Made by a program: the position numbers and the translations under genes. From assembly GCF_000282055.1 (NCBI RefSeq), contig NZ_AKJZ01000018.1, positions 1 to 64,000 on the forward strand: 64,000 bases of DNA, given 5' to 3'. Positions within the stretch are counted from its first letter, which is position 1, and every line of letters starts with the position of its first letter. Below are positions 42,560-52,281 of this stretch, in pieces. Under the pieces are notes generated by a model. That model was given only the letters and a program-made list of their open reading frames with translations. It was not told the DNA's origin and made no database searches. Origin of the DNA: Flavobacterium sp. CF136 (GTDB lineage Bacteria; Bacteroidota; Bacteroidia; Flavobacteriales; Flavobacteriaceae).

Positions 42560-44167
42560 TTAGTAACCGGTATTCTGAGTTAAGTTTTTATTAGCTCCCA
42601 ATGATCCTTCCGGAATTGGAAAAACACTTCTGTAAGACGGAATTGAGATTCCTTTTGCAGAATTTCCTTTCCATGCCCAGTTATAAGATCCTCCGGTATA
42701 TTTTCCAAAACGAATCAAATCTTGTCTTCTGTGCGCTTCCCAGTGTAATTCACGTGCTCTTTCATCGATTAAAAAGTCAAGTGTCAGGTCGCTTAAAACA
42801 ATGTTTCCAATTGTAGAGTTACTATTCGCTCTTTCTCTTAAATCATTTACATACTCCAGTGCCTTAGCGGTTGTACCGTTTCCTCCTCTTAGAGTTGCTT
42901 CTGCATACATTAGGTAAACATCGGCTAATCTGAATAATGGAAAATCAGTATCTGCATATCGGGTACTTGATCCGTTTGCTCCTGTAGATGTTTTATTAGA
43001 AAATTTAGATAAAATATAGCCCTGAGTTTTTACACCAAGATCTGCAATATCAATAGTTCTTTGTTTTGTTGGATCTCCTGCTACACCTTTTCCGATAGTA
43101 TTTCTGTCATCCTGGCTAAATTTTACACCATCAAATTTTTGTGCAAATTCTTTTCTGATGCGAAGTGCTCCTGTCCAGCCTTCAACATAAAAATCGGCAG
43201 CATTATTTTCCCAGGCTCCAATTTGTCCGTTGGTTAAAACCGTTGTGGCTCCCCAGTTTTGAGATAGTGCCCCATCAGACTGAATTCCGAAAATAATTTC
43301 TTCAGAAGTATTGTTGTCTGCCTTAAAATTATCCAGATATTTTGGTTTTAAAGTATACCCTCCTGCAATGATTTCATTACACATTGTGATACAGTCATTA
43401 TAACGGTCGGTTTGTGTGTAAACCTGAGCATTCAGATATATTTTTGCCAGGATCATGCGTGCCATAGACTGGTCTAATCTTCCGTAAACATTGGTTCTTG
43501 CCGGTTTTAAATTCGGTAAAACAGCTTTTAATTCACTTTCAATAAAATCAAACAATTGTTTTCTGTCGTATTGAGGTCCTCTAAAATTTAAAGGATCATT
43601 TTCAGTATACATTGGTGCTTTTCCAAACAAATCCATCATGTTATAGTAAGCATAGGCTCTTAAAACACGAACTTCGTTTCGGTAAAGTTCAATATCAGCC
43701 AAAGTTGCAGCATCCGTAATTTTTCTGGCGCTTAATTTTTCAGGCGTACTTTGACGTAAAAATTCATTAGCATAGGAAACAGAAACCATTGTTCTGCTGA
43801 ACATTCCTAAAATAACAGGATTGGCAGCTGTCCAGATATTACGTTGTAATTCGGCTGTTCCACCGTCATTTTCATAACTCCAGACCAATTCGTCTGTTGT
43901 TAATTCCTGCAGGTACAATAAACATCTTGTAAACTGGCTTGTTCCTGCATCTACACCTTCTAATGCAGAATTATCAGGTCCTGTAACACCTGTTAAAGTT
44001 AAGTTTCCATAAACTCCCGCAGCAGCAGCTTTGTATCCCGCCGGAGTAGAAAATAAAACATCAGATGAAAGTACATCATCATCTTCAGAGACTACATTCA
44101 AATCATCCGTACAGGAATGAAAAACGGTAGTCAATGCTATAATTGCTATTAATATATATTTTTTCAT
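42560..44167 (-). CDS. SusD/RagB-family outer-membrane lipoprotein (galactan PUL)
   Basis: The start chosen at 44167 gives MKKYILIAIIALTTVFHSC, a standard lipoprotein leader; the longer frame from 44194 overlaps the susC end. The resulting 535-aa protein has the SusD core: DDDVLSSDVLFSTPAGYKAA, YAYYNMMDLFGKAPMYTE, MILAKIYLNAQVYT, DVYLMYAEATLRGG, RARELHWEAHRRQDLIRFGKYTGG and SVFPIPEGSL. It binds galactan oligosaccharides with SusC, as inferred from the neighbouring GH53 and GH2 genes. The gap to susC is 4 bp. Confidence 0.95.
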   Translation of the reverse strand: MKKYILIAIIALTTVFHSCTDDLNVVSEDDDVLSSDVLFSTPAGYKAAAAGVYGNLTLTGVTGPDNSALEGVDAGTSQFTRCLLYLQELTTDELVWSYENDGGTAELQRNIWTAANPVILGMFSRTMVSVSYANEFLRQSTPEKLSARKITDAATLADIELYRNEVRVLRAYAYYNMMDLFGKAPMYTENDPLNFRGPQYDRKQLFDFIESELKAVLPNLKPARTNVYGRLDQSMARMILAKIYLNAQVYTQTDRYNDCITMCNEIIAGGYTLKPKYLDNFKADNNTSEEIIFGIQSDGALSQNWGATTVLTNGQIGAWENNAADFYVEGWTGALRIRKEFAQKFDGVKFSQDDRNTIGKGVAGDPTKQRTIDIADLGVKTQGYILSKFSNKTSTGANGSSTRYADTDFPLFRLADVYLMYAEATLRGGNGTTAKALEYVNDLRERANSNSTIGNIVLSDLTLDFLIDERARELHWEAHRRQDLIRFGKYTGGSYNWAWKGNSAKGISIPSYRSVFPIPEGSLGANKNLTQNTGY

Positions 44168-44171
44168 TGGA

Positions 44172-47114
44172 TTAAAATTTAAGGTTAAGACCAAACAAGA
44201 AAGAACGCTGTCTTGGATAAATCGTTTTGTCTACCCCGTTATTTGTAATTTCAGGGTCTAAACCGCTATATTTTGTAATTACAAAAACGTTTTGAACTCC
44301 GGTTGAGATTCTTAAAGTTGCTTTATCGTTTAACCAATTGCTTAGTGTATATCCTAAAGTTATGTTGTCCATTTTTAAGAATGAAGCATTTTCAATATAA
44401 ATATCTGATAAGACTACATTTGAAGCTGTCTGAAAATTTGTATTCACAATAGAAGAAGGAATATTACTTAAAACCCCACCATTCTCCATAGAATCATATT
44501 GTGCCCTGGAAGCATCTATTGCATTAAAAATTCTGTTACCAATACTTGCTCTTAAATTGAAAGAGAAATCAAACTTTTTGTAATTCATATTGGATGCAAA
44601 CCCCAAAGTAAAATCAGGATCAGGGTTATTATAGATGTATTTGTCGGCATCATTTTTAATATTGTCTCCATTCAAATCTGCAAAAGCACCGTCAATTGGT
44701 TTTCCGACAGTATCATATAATTGCTTGTAAACATAGAAAGAATAAGGAGTGAATCCTTCGCGGAAAATTTGTCCCGGAGTTCCGGTTCCGGCGATATTAT
44801 CACCTAAAAAGATATCTGAACCAATAGCTAATTCAGTAATTCTTCTTTCGAATTTAGCAGCGTTAAAATTCATATTCCAGTTAAAATCTGTCGTTTTAAT
44901 GGCATTGGCATTAACTGTTAATTCGATTCCTTTTGTTGTAAAACTACCAATGTTCTGATATACCCTGTTAGAATAATTACTTCCGTCTGAAGTAGCTACA
45001 TTCGCTAATAAATCTTTGGAATCTTTATAATAAACATCTAAACCAGCCGTGATACGATTATCTATAAAACCGAAATCAAGACCTGCGTTATAGGTCGTTG
45101 TTTCTTCCCATTTCAAATTTTTCGTCGTTTTGTATGGAAGGGCAACCGGTATAGCGTCTGATCCGAAATAATATTCAGAATTTCCTCCTCCAACAAGATA
45201 TTTCTGAAGGTATCCGTTTGGTTCCGGAATATCCTGCTGACCTGTAATACCGTAACCTAATCTTAGTTTTAAGTCGGATATAACAGTATTGTCTTTAAAG
45301 AATTCTTCTTTAATTTTCCATGCAAAAGCAGCTGCAGGGAAATTCCCCCAACGGTTTGCTTCTTCAAATCTTGAAGAACCGTCTCTTCTGTAAGACAGCG
45401 TCAGTAAATATTTGTCTCTGAAACTTAAATTAGTTCTTGCAAAAAATCCTATCAGAACCGTATCTGTGTCAAGAGTAGTTTCAGGGAATGTTGAAGGTAA
45501 ATCGGGATTTAAAATATTACCGGTTTCAAATTTTGAACTTTCAAATCTTTGATACGAGTAACCTCCTGTCAATTCAACATTTAAAGAACTGAACGTTTTA
45601 TTATACACTAAATACGTATCTAATAATTTGTTTTGTCTTCTTGCTTCGGTATATTCATTAGTACCATAAGGAATGTTTTCGTTTGATGGGGCCGAACCGG
45701 CATTTGCACCAACACGTCTTGTTCTTTCACCGTTTGATTCATCAAAACCAACATTTGCAACTGCTCTTAATTCAGGCAGAAAGTGAAATTTATAATCTAA
45801 TTCGAAATTTCCAAAAAAGCGGTCACTAGTTCCAATATCGCGGGTATTTATTAATTGCGAAACAGGATTTCTTGCCGCTGTAGAAACCAATGGATAATTA
45901 CCATTAGAATCCATACCCGTAGTATATTCAAAATAACCGTCGTACGGCGCACCTTCAACTTTTATAGGCTGAGTTGGGTCGAAACCAATTGCAGATCCTT
46001 CAACTCCATCAGTAAATCTGTTTTTTTCGTAGGCATAATTTGCAGATAATCTTGCTTTTAAATGATTATCGAAAAATGTAGGATTCATCACCAAACCAAC
46101 CGTGTTTCTTTTAAACTCGTTGGTTAGTCGCAAACCTTGCTGATCAGTATTACCTAAAGTTAAGCTTGTTGGAAGGATACCAAATAAACTTCCTCTGATG
46201 GCTAAACTCTGATCTAATGATCCTGTGTTTCTGTAAATTGCTTTTTGCCAATCTGTATTTGCAGTTCCTAATTTGTCAACATCTTCCGATCTTCTTTCTT
46301 CGATAACTTTTCTGAATTCATCTGCACTAAAAACATCAACTGTTTTAGTAAGTCTTCCCGCTGAATATTGTACATTGTATTCTGCAGAGAATGATTTGCT
46401 TCCTTTTTTAGTAGTAATGATAATCACCCCGTTTGAAGCTCGTGAACCGTAAATAGCTGTTGCAGATGCGTCTTTTAAAACGGTCATCGACTCAACTGTA
46501 GCAGGATTTAAAGACGCTAAAAATGAAGCAGAACCTGTATTGGTTGTATTGTCAAGCGGTAAACCGTCAATAACGATCAAAGGATTGTTGCTTGCAAAAA
46601 GCGAGCTTCCTCCCCTGATTCTTATTTCTGATAAGGATCCCGGAGCTCCGGAAGAATTGATGGTTAAACCCGCTACCCTTCCATTAAGCAGATTTTCAGT
46701 AGTAATATTGTTTCCTTTATTAAAATCTTTTGTAGTAAGTGATGTAACGGCACCGGTAGCATCTTTCTTTTTTACAGATCCGTATCCTACCTGAACGACA
46801 ACTTCTTTAAGTAAATTAGTGTCTTCCTGAAGATAAACAGTCAGGTCCTTTTTTGTTCCAATGGTTACGGTTTGAGTTGTGTAACCTGTGTAAGAGAAAG
46901 TAATTTGGTTTTCTGGCTTTACGCCGGAAAATTCAAATTTTCCATCAAAATCTGTCGAGGCATTTAAATTCCCTCCTGACACTTTTATGTTCACTCCCGG
47001 TATGGGCTGTCCTGAACTTTTGTCCAGAACAACTCCTTTGATTTTGTTCTGAGCGAAAACACAAAACGGGAGCAGAAGTAATAAGAGCAAAACTCTGTTG
47101 TGAATTTTTTTCAT
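44172..47114 (-). CDS. SusC/RagA-family TonB-linked outer-membrane transporter (galactan PUL)
   Basis: This 980-aa protein has a signal peptide, carboxypeptidase-like domain (IKGVVLDKSSGQPIPGVNIK, about 24-105), plug (VQVGYGSVKKKDATGAVTSL, TVLKDASATAIYGSRASNGVIIITTKKG) and barrel ending in FGLNLKF. It has no STN domain. It is the first gene of the minus-strand galactan operon, divergent from the regulator, and imports galactan fragments. Confidence 0.96.
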   Translation of the reverse strand: MKKIHNRVLLLLLLLPFCVFAQNKIKGVVLDKSSGQPIPGVNIKVSGGNLNASTDFDGKFEFSGVKPENQITFSYTGYTTQTVTIGTKKDLTVYLQEDTNLLKEVVVQVGYGSVKKKDATGAVTSLTTKDFNKGNNITTENLLNGRVAGLTINSSGAPGSLSEIRIRGGSSLFASNNPLIVIDGLPLDNTTNTGSASFLASLNPATVESMTVLKDASATAIYGSRASNGVIIITTKKGSKSFSAEYNVQYSAGRLTKTVDVFSADEFRKVIEERRSEDVDKLGTANTDWQKAIYRNTGSLDQSLAIRGSLFGILPTSLTLGNTDQQGLRLTNEFKRNTVGLVMNPTFFDNHLKARLSANYAYEKNRFTDGVEGSAIGFDPTQPIKVEGAPYDGYFEYTTGMDSNGNYPLVSTAARNPVSQLINTRDIGTSDRFFGNFELDYKFHFLPELRAVANVGFDESNGERTRRVGANAGSAPSNENIPYGTNEYTEARRQNKLLDTYLVYNKTFSSLNVELTGGYSYQRFESSKFETGNILNPDLPSTFPETTLDTDTVLIGFFARTNLSFRDKYLLTLSYRRDGSSRFEEANRWGNFPAAAFAWKIKEEFFKDNTVISDLKLRLGYGITGQQDIPEPNGYLQKYLVGGGNSEYYFGSDAIPVALPYKTTKNLKWEETTTYNAGLDFGFIDNRITAGLDVYYKDSKDLLANVATSDGSNYSNRVYQNIGSFTTKGIELTVNANAIKTTDFNWNMNFNAAKFERRITELAIGSDIFLGDNIAGTGTPGQIFREGFTPYSFYVYKQLYDTVGKPIDGAFADLNGDNIKNDADKYIYNNPDPDFTLGFASNMNYKKFDFSFNLRASIGNRIFNAIDASRAQYDSMENGGVLSNIPSSIVNTNFQTASNVVLSDIYIENASFLKMDNITLGYTLSNWLNDKATLRISTGVQNVFVITKYSGLDPEITNNGVDKTIYPRQRSFLFGLNLKF

Positions 47115-47659
47115 ACTTTTTAATTGGGTTAGTTTAAGTTAGTTTTTGTTTAAAGTTGTTTTCATTGGCTTGCTATGAATAAAAAACGAAACAATGTTAT
47201 TCAAACGTTATAGCTCGTCAAATCACATTGCAAATTAAGGATACAACAAGTTTTTATGACAGGGAAAAATTCATTTATAAAAGGGGACAATTTCGTAAAA
47301 GCCTACATACCGCACTTTAAAAAAACATATTTGTCATTTTTTTACTCTAAAAAAAACGACATAACAAATAATCGGTCATTCTAATAATATATTTAATAAT
47401 CAATTAAGTTATAGTTTTTAATCGGTACATTTTTAATACTTGAAAGAATAATCCTTAAATTATAAAAAACGTAGAAATCACAACCAGCAATTCATCCAAA
47501 AAGCAAAATGTTATTTTTACCATTATATAATAAATCCTTAATTTCGCAAAGTATGCAGATTTCACCTATATTCATATAAAAAACTGATCTGGGCTTTCAG
47601 ATCACATTTCTTCTATTTTTCGTATATGAAAGAACAGGAAGCTTTTTAACAAAAAATCT
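47115..47659. promoter_or_regulatory. Divergent control region of the galactan PUL
   Basis: This 545-bp AT-rich gap must hold the promoter of the susC operon (minus) and that of the regulator (plus). I found no perfect TAnnTTTG for either. A small hairpin, TGATCTG/CAGATCA at 47585-47604, lies in the regulator leader. AT-rich direct and inverted tracts at 47380-47425 are possible regulator-binding sites, unproven. Confidence 0.45.
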
Positions 47660-50600
47660 ATGAATAAGCTAAAGTCTTTTCTTCTTATTATTTTTCTTTC
47701 TTTAAAAGTATTTGGACAGAATTATCCAATAAAGCATCTTGATATTGCATCAGGTCTTTCTAATAATTCTGTTGCATCAATATATCAGGATCAAAATGGG
47801 TATATGTGGTTTGGAACTTTTGACGGACTCAACAGATATGATGGAAATGATTTTAAAATTTACCGCCATATCCATACTGATCCTAATTCTATTCAGGGAA
47901 ATGCGATAAGCTGTATTGAAGGTGACTATAAAAATAATTTGTGGATAGGAACAACAGCAGGTCCTGTTGTTTTTAATGCTGAACGTTCGTCTTTTACTCC
48001 ATTGAAATATTTCGGAATGGATAAAAAAGCTAAGCAGTTAAAAATTACTGCTTATGAAATAATTGCTGTACATTCTCAAAACATAATTCTTGTCGCAACA
48101 AAAGAGGCGATCGTACTTTATAAAGAAGGGGAGCAAATTGGAACGGCAATTCCTTTTAATGGAAAATTAAATTACATAGCCAGATCCATATCTTATGATG
48201 CAAAGAAAAAAATATTTTATGTATTTATTACTGGCTCAGGTCTTTGCCAGTATGATATTAAATCAAATAAAATAACACTTCTCAACAATACAATTACAGT
48301 TGCAAATTGTATAAAGCTGACCAATGAGGGGCTGTGGATTGGCTCTGATGAAGGTGCTTATTTATATAATCCAGGCCTGAATACATATTCTAAAAATCAG
48401 TTTTCGGAAAAAACATCTGTACGCGATTTTTTTCAGCAAGACAACAGACTTTGGATTGCCACTGACGGTGCCGGTGTTTACACTATTACAAAAAACCAGT
48501 CTACTCCTGTTTTATATCGTGCAAGTGGCCCTGTTGCATTACTTAAAAGCAAATCTCTTTATGATATTTTCGAAAGCAAAAACGGAGAAATATGGTTCGG
48601 AACCCTACGCGGAGGTGTAAGTATGATGGGTAAAAAGCCTCTCTATTTTAATCATTTTAAAAGCAAGGATCCAATAACCAATAAAGAAGACGAAGATCCT
48701 GCCGCAAACTTCATGCTTTCTTTTTGTGAAGATGAAAAGAAAAATATCTGGATAGGCACAGATGGCGCCGGAATACGTTACTGGAACAGAAAACAAAACA
48801 CCTACGACGTCTACTCTACTACATCATCATCCGGCAGAAAAATTCAAAGTAATTTTGTTACAAGTATCGTCAGGGATTCTGATAATGCCATCTGGGTAGC
48901 TATGTGGAAAGGCGGAGTATGCCGTATCGATCCAAAATCAAAGGCAATTCAGAATTTTTCCATTTATAATCAATTCACTAAAAAAGCAGAGCAGGAATCA
49001 TGGCTGCTCTTTTTAGATTCAAAAAAAACGTTGTGGCTAGCCGTAACTAATGCTGGTGCATTATATCAATTTGACAGGAAACAAAATAAATTTGTCTGCT
49101 ACAGTAATACTTTACGCGATGTTACTTCTCTTTATGAAACCAAAGACGGAAAAATCTGGGGCGGAACATTCAATTCTTTTTTTGAAATAGATCCAAAAAC
49201 AAAAAAAGTAAAAAACTATCATTCTGATTATAACATCAGATGTATTACTGAAGATCAAAATAAGAATCTTTGGATTGGTACTGTAGAAGGAGGTCTGCTT
49301 TTATTCAACAGAAAAGCAGGCACTTTCAAAAAATACACTACTCAAAATGGTCTTTCAAGCAATACTGTACTCCGTCTTTTAGAAGATAAACAAGGAAATT
49401 TATGGATGAGTACGTATCACGGAATCTCAAGATTTAATCCTAAGAATAATACTTTTAGGAATTTTGGGGTCACTGATGGACTGCAGGGAACACAATTTAG
49501 CTGGAATGCAGGTACGAAACTTTCAACTGGAGAATTTATTTTTGGAGGTATAAACGGATTCAATGTTTTTGATCCCGATAACATAAAAGACAAAAAAAAT
49601 ACCGGCAAGTTTCTGCTAAATGATTTGTTGGTGAACAATGAGTCTTTAAAACTGAACAGTCCATATATAACAGAAAAAAAACTCGATATGATAAGTGCTG
49701 CCGAGCTCCCTTATGAAAAATCGGCATTAAGTTTTGATTTCGTTTATCTGGATTATGTCAATTCTGAAAAAATAAATACCGCTTACTTTCTCGAAGGCTG
49801 GGATAAAAACTGGAATTATACCACAAAGGATAACAGAGCAAATTATTCCAGACTGACTGAAGGAACTTATATTTTTAAAGTAAAGACAACCGATGTTTTT
49901 GGAAACTGGACCAATGAAGTAACGCTGGCAACGGTAAAAATTCTTCCGCCCTGGTACAGAACATGGTGGGCTTATACTTTTTATCTAATCGCTGCTGCCG
50001 GTGCAATTTATGCCTACGTAGGGTATCATAAAAACAAGGAAAGACTTCGCTATGAAATAAAGCTTACCCGTATGGAGCATAAAAAAGACAAAGAACATGC
50101 TGAAAAACAGTTTTCCATGTTCACTTATATGGCTCATGAATTGCGCACTCCCTTGTCTTTAATTATAAATCCGCTTAAAAGTGCAATTGAAAGAAAAAAC
50201 CGTTCTGAAGATGATCTTGATATAAATCTGGCCTATAAAAATGCTAAACGATTATTGGGTCTTACAGATCAATTACTACTATTTAGAAAAGCAGAAACGG
50301 ATCTTGATGAACTCAAAATTTCTAAGATTAATTTAAACAGCTTGTGCCGGGAAATTTACGAAAGCTTTACGCAAATGGCTGCAGTTAAAAGTTTAAATTA
50401 TCAGTTTATTGAAGAAAAAACAACCGTTGAAATATATGGCGATTATGAAAAAATAGAGATTACTCTTTTTAATTTAATCTCAAATGCTTTCAAATTCACC
50501 CCTAATAAAGGATCTATAAGTATTCAGATAATTGAGAACACTGCTGATGTTTCTATTATTATATCGGATACCGGAAGTGGAATTCATGAAAATGATATTG

Positions 50601-51730
50601 ATACTATTTTTGAAAAATTCAAGCAAATTCAGTCTAAAGCCAGCAATGGTTTTGGAATAGGCCTTTATATTGCCAAATATTTTGTGAATAAACATCATGG
50701 TGAATTAAAGTGTAAAAGTAAAGTAGGAAAAGGTACTTCGTTTACTATTATACTTCCAAAAGGAAAAAGTCATTTTGCAGAAATGAACATAAACGAGAAT
50801 CATCCGCATATGTCCTCACTTGTGGGAGAACTTCTTGAAGGAATGCCGTCAGATAATCTAAATACATCTAAAAGCAGTAATCAACCATCAAATTCTGAAA
50901 ATATCCAGTCAGCATTAATCAGTACAAAAAAAGTATTGCTAATTGTTGAAGACAATCCCGAAATGAATCATTATCTCGTACAGCTTTTCTCCAAAAACTA
51001 CATTGTTTATTCGGCAGCAAATGGATTAGAAGGACTAAAACTTGTCCAAAAACACATGCCTGATATTGTACTAAGCGATATTTCTATGGAAGGCATGAAT
51101 GGTTTGGATTTATGTAAAGAAATCAAACAAAATGATGATTTAAGCCATATTCCGGTGATACTTCTCACGGCTACAACCAGTAACGACATCCATTTGCAAA
51201 GTATCACAGAAGGAGCTGATGATTATGTCACCAAACCTTTTGACAGTGAAATACTTCTGGCGCGGGTAGATGCCGTTCTTCGAAACAGAGGACAATTGCG
51301 AAAGTATTTTCTGGACAGCATAACACTTCGTGAAAATGTAAATAAGGTTCCTCTCGAATATAAAGAGTTTCTTGATAAATGTATCGAAATCGTCGAAGCC
51401 AATCTTGAAAACAGCGAATTTAACCTAAAGAGTTTCTCTGCTGCAATGGGTATGAGCCATTCCAGTCTTTACAAAAAGATTAAAGCAATTTCAGGACAAA
51501 CCGTAAATGTTTTTATCAGATCTATCAGAATCCGCAGAGGCGCAGTAATTATGCTTACTGAAAATATTAATATCGCGCAGGTTGGTCCTCTGGTTGGTAT
51601 AGAAGATCAGCGCTATTTCCGTCAACAGTTCGTAAAATTGTTTGGTATGAAACCTTCAGAGTATATCAAAAAATATAGAAATTCTTTTAATAAGGAATTG
51701 AATATCATTCAGAAAGGAGATATTAGATAG
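47660..51730 (+). CDS. Hybrid two-component system sensor/regulator (galactan PUL)
   Basis: This 1356-aa protein has a signal peptide, Reg_prop propeller repeats (MWFGTFDGLNRYDG, LWIGTTAGPVVF, IWFGTLRGGVSMMG, LWMSTYHGISRF), a Y_Y_Y domain (AYFLEGWDKNWNYTT), one membrane helix (about 770-790), HisKA with YMAHELRTPLSL (His near 825), HATPase_c (ISDTGSGIHEND, GFGIGLYIAKYF), a receiver domain (LSDISMEGMNG, Asp near 1139) and an AraC-type HTH. It faces away from susC and is the likely activator of PUL 2. The histidine kinase box reads MAHELR instead of the more common NISHELR. Confidence 0.94.
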   Translation: MNKLKSFLLIIFLSLKVFGQNYPIKHLDIASGLSNNSVASIYQDQNGYMWFGTFDGLNRYDGNDFKIYRHIHTDPNSIQGNAISCIEGDYKNNLWIGTTAGPVVFNAERSSFTPLKYFGMDKKAKQLKITAYEIIAVHSQNIILVATKEAIVLYKEGEQIGTAIPFNGKLNYIARSISYDAKKKIFYVFITGSGLCQYDIKSNKITLLNNTITVANCIKLTNEGLWIGSDEGAYLYNPGLNTYSKNQFSEKTSVRDFFQQDNRLWIATDGAGVYTITKNQSTPVLYRASGPVALLKSKSLYDIFESKNGEIWFGTLRGGVSMMGKKPLYFNHFKSKDPITNKEDEDPAANFMLSFCEDEKKNIWIGTDGAGIRYWNRKQNTYDVYSTTSSSGRKIQSNFVTSIVRDSDNAIWVAMWKGGVCRIDPKSKAIQNFSIYNQFTKKAEQESWLLFLDSKKTLWLAVTNAGALYQFDRKQNKFVCYSNTLRDVTSLYETKDGKIWGGTFNSFFEIDPKTKKVKNYHSDYNIRCITEDQNKNLWIGTVEGGLLLFNRKAGTFKKYTTQNGLSSNTVLRLLEDKQGNLWMSTYHGISRFNPKNNTFRNFGVTDGLQGTQFSWNAGTKLSTGEFIFGGINGFNVFDPDNIKDKKNTGKFLLNDLLVNNESLKLNSPYITEKKLDMISAAELPYEKSALSFDFVYLDYVNSEKINTAYFLEGWDKNWNYTTKDNRANYSRLTEGTYIFKVKTTDVFGNWTNEVTLATVKILPPWYRTWWAYTFYLIAAAGAIYAYVGYHKNKERLRYEIKLTRMEHKKDKEHAEKQFSMFTYMAHELRTPLSLIINPLKSAIERKNRSEDDLDINLAYKNAKRLLGLTDQLLLFRKAETDLDELKISKINLNSLCREIYESFTQMAAVKSLNYQFIEEKTTVEIYGDYEKIEITLFNLISNAFKFTPNKGSISIQIIENTADVSIIISDTGSGIHENDIDTIFEKFKQIQSKASNGFGIGLYIAKYFVNKHHGELKCKSKVGKGTSFTIILPKGKSHFAEMNINENHPHMSSLVGELLEGMPSDNLNTSKSSNQPSNSENIQSALISTKKVLLIVEDNPEMNHYLVQLFSKNYIVYSAANGLEGLKLVQKHMPDIVLSDISMEGMNGLDLCKEIKQNDDLSHIPVILLTATTSNDIHLQSITEGADDYVTKPFDSEILLARVDAVLRNRGQLRKYFLDSITLRENVNKVPLEYKEFLDKCIEIVEANLENSEFNLKSFSAAMGMSHSSLYKKIKAISGQTVNVFIRSIRIRRGAVIMLTENINIAQVGPLVGIEDQRYFRQQFVKLFGMKPSEYIKKYRNSFNKELNIIQKGDIR

Positions 51731-51832
51731 ATTCGAAACCAAATGATTTTAGAATTAGAAATTATTTCATAGTTTAGAAATTTTCACGACACTAAATTAT
51801 TGGATTTTTGAATTATTAATTTAAGATACAAG

Positions 51833-51884
51833 TGCAATAATCTTCAATAAACTGGTTAGATATTTGAATGCTTCCCGCTACTAA
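51833..51884 (+). repeat. att-like repeat copy 4 with tRNA 3'-end core
   Basis: The arm and core (CTTCCCGCTACTAA at 51871-51884) match copy 2 at 33271-33322 with few changes. The core equals the end of the initiator tRNA, 20 kb away. It marks the right limit of the galactan module. Confidence 0.7.
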
Positions 51885-51888
51885 AACA

Positions 51889-51917
51889 AAAGCTTCAGAG
51901 AAATCTGGAGCTTTTTT
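51889..51917 (+). terminator. tRNA-type terminator behind att-like copy 4
   Basis: AAAGCTTCAGA-GAAA-TCTGGAGCTTT followed by TTTT has the same stem as the tRNA terminator at 31474-31504. It serves the regulator gene ending at 51730. Confidence 0.8.
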
Positions 51918-52180
51918 TATGCTTTAAAAAGTCTTAGTATAATTCTGTAAAATACACAAATCTACTGCTTTCCATGAAAAGGGGTTCGAATACCGTCAGG
52001 TTAAAAACAATTCTTGGACTTGAATATTTAAAAACTAAAATGTTAAAAATGAACATTTTATGTTTTTTCTTCATTAAAATTTTAAAGATTTTATAAATTT
52101 TGATGTTCCCTTTTACGCAAAAAAGTAAAATAAAAATCATTAATTTACTCAACTTACTGATAATCAATATTTTATAAAAT

Positions 52181-52229
52181 AAAAAAAGTAGGAAAAAAGG
52201 GTGTTTTTCCCCTTTTTTCCTACTTTTTT
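52181..52229. terminator. Strong A/T-flanked hairpin upstream of the injection-system operon
   Basis: AAAAAAGTAGGAAAAAAGGG pairs with CCCTTTTTTCCTACTTTTTT around a short loop. It would isolate the injection-system operon from upstream transcription in both directions. Only about 50 bp remain before the first start codon, so the promoter must overlap or lie inside the hairpin flank. Confidence 0.75.
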
Positions 52230-52281
52230 ATTTTTTTAATTTGGATAAATAATGTAGGATGTATTAAAACTTTATCACGAA

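Larger units (their letters stand above)
51731..52281. other. Gap between the galactan regulator and the injection-system operon
   Basis: This 551-bp gap contains att-like repeat copy 4 (51833-51884), a tRNA-type terminator (51889-51917) and a long hairpin (52181-52229) just before the injection-system genes. A 77-residue minus-strand frame at 51934-52167 is not supported. Confidence 0.6.

Noticed and set aside
44168..44194. Upstream extension of the SusD gene in the galactan PUL
   Set aside because: It overlaps the susC end and puts nine residues before a normal lipoprotein signal that begins at 44167.
31396..51917. Integrase or transposase genes for the island
   Set aside because: None of the coding frames between the att-like repeats shows tyrosine or serine recombinase or transposase motifs.
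51934..52167. 77-residue minus-strand frame
   Set aside because: Extreme AT bias, Lys/Ile/Phe-rich composition and no start context; it looks like a chance frame in non-coding DNA.
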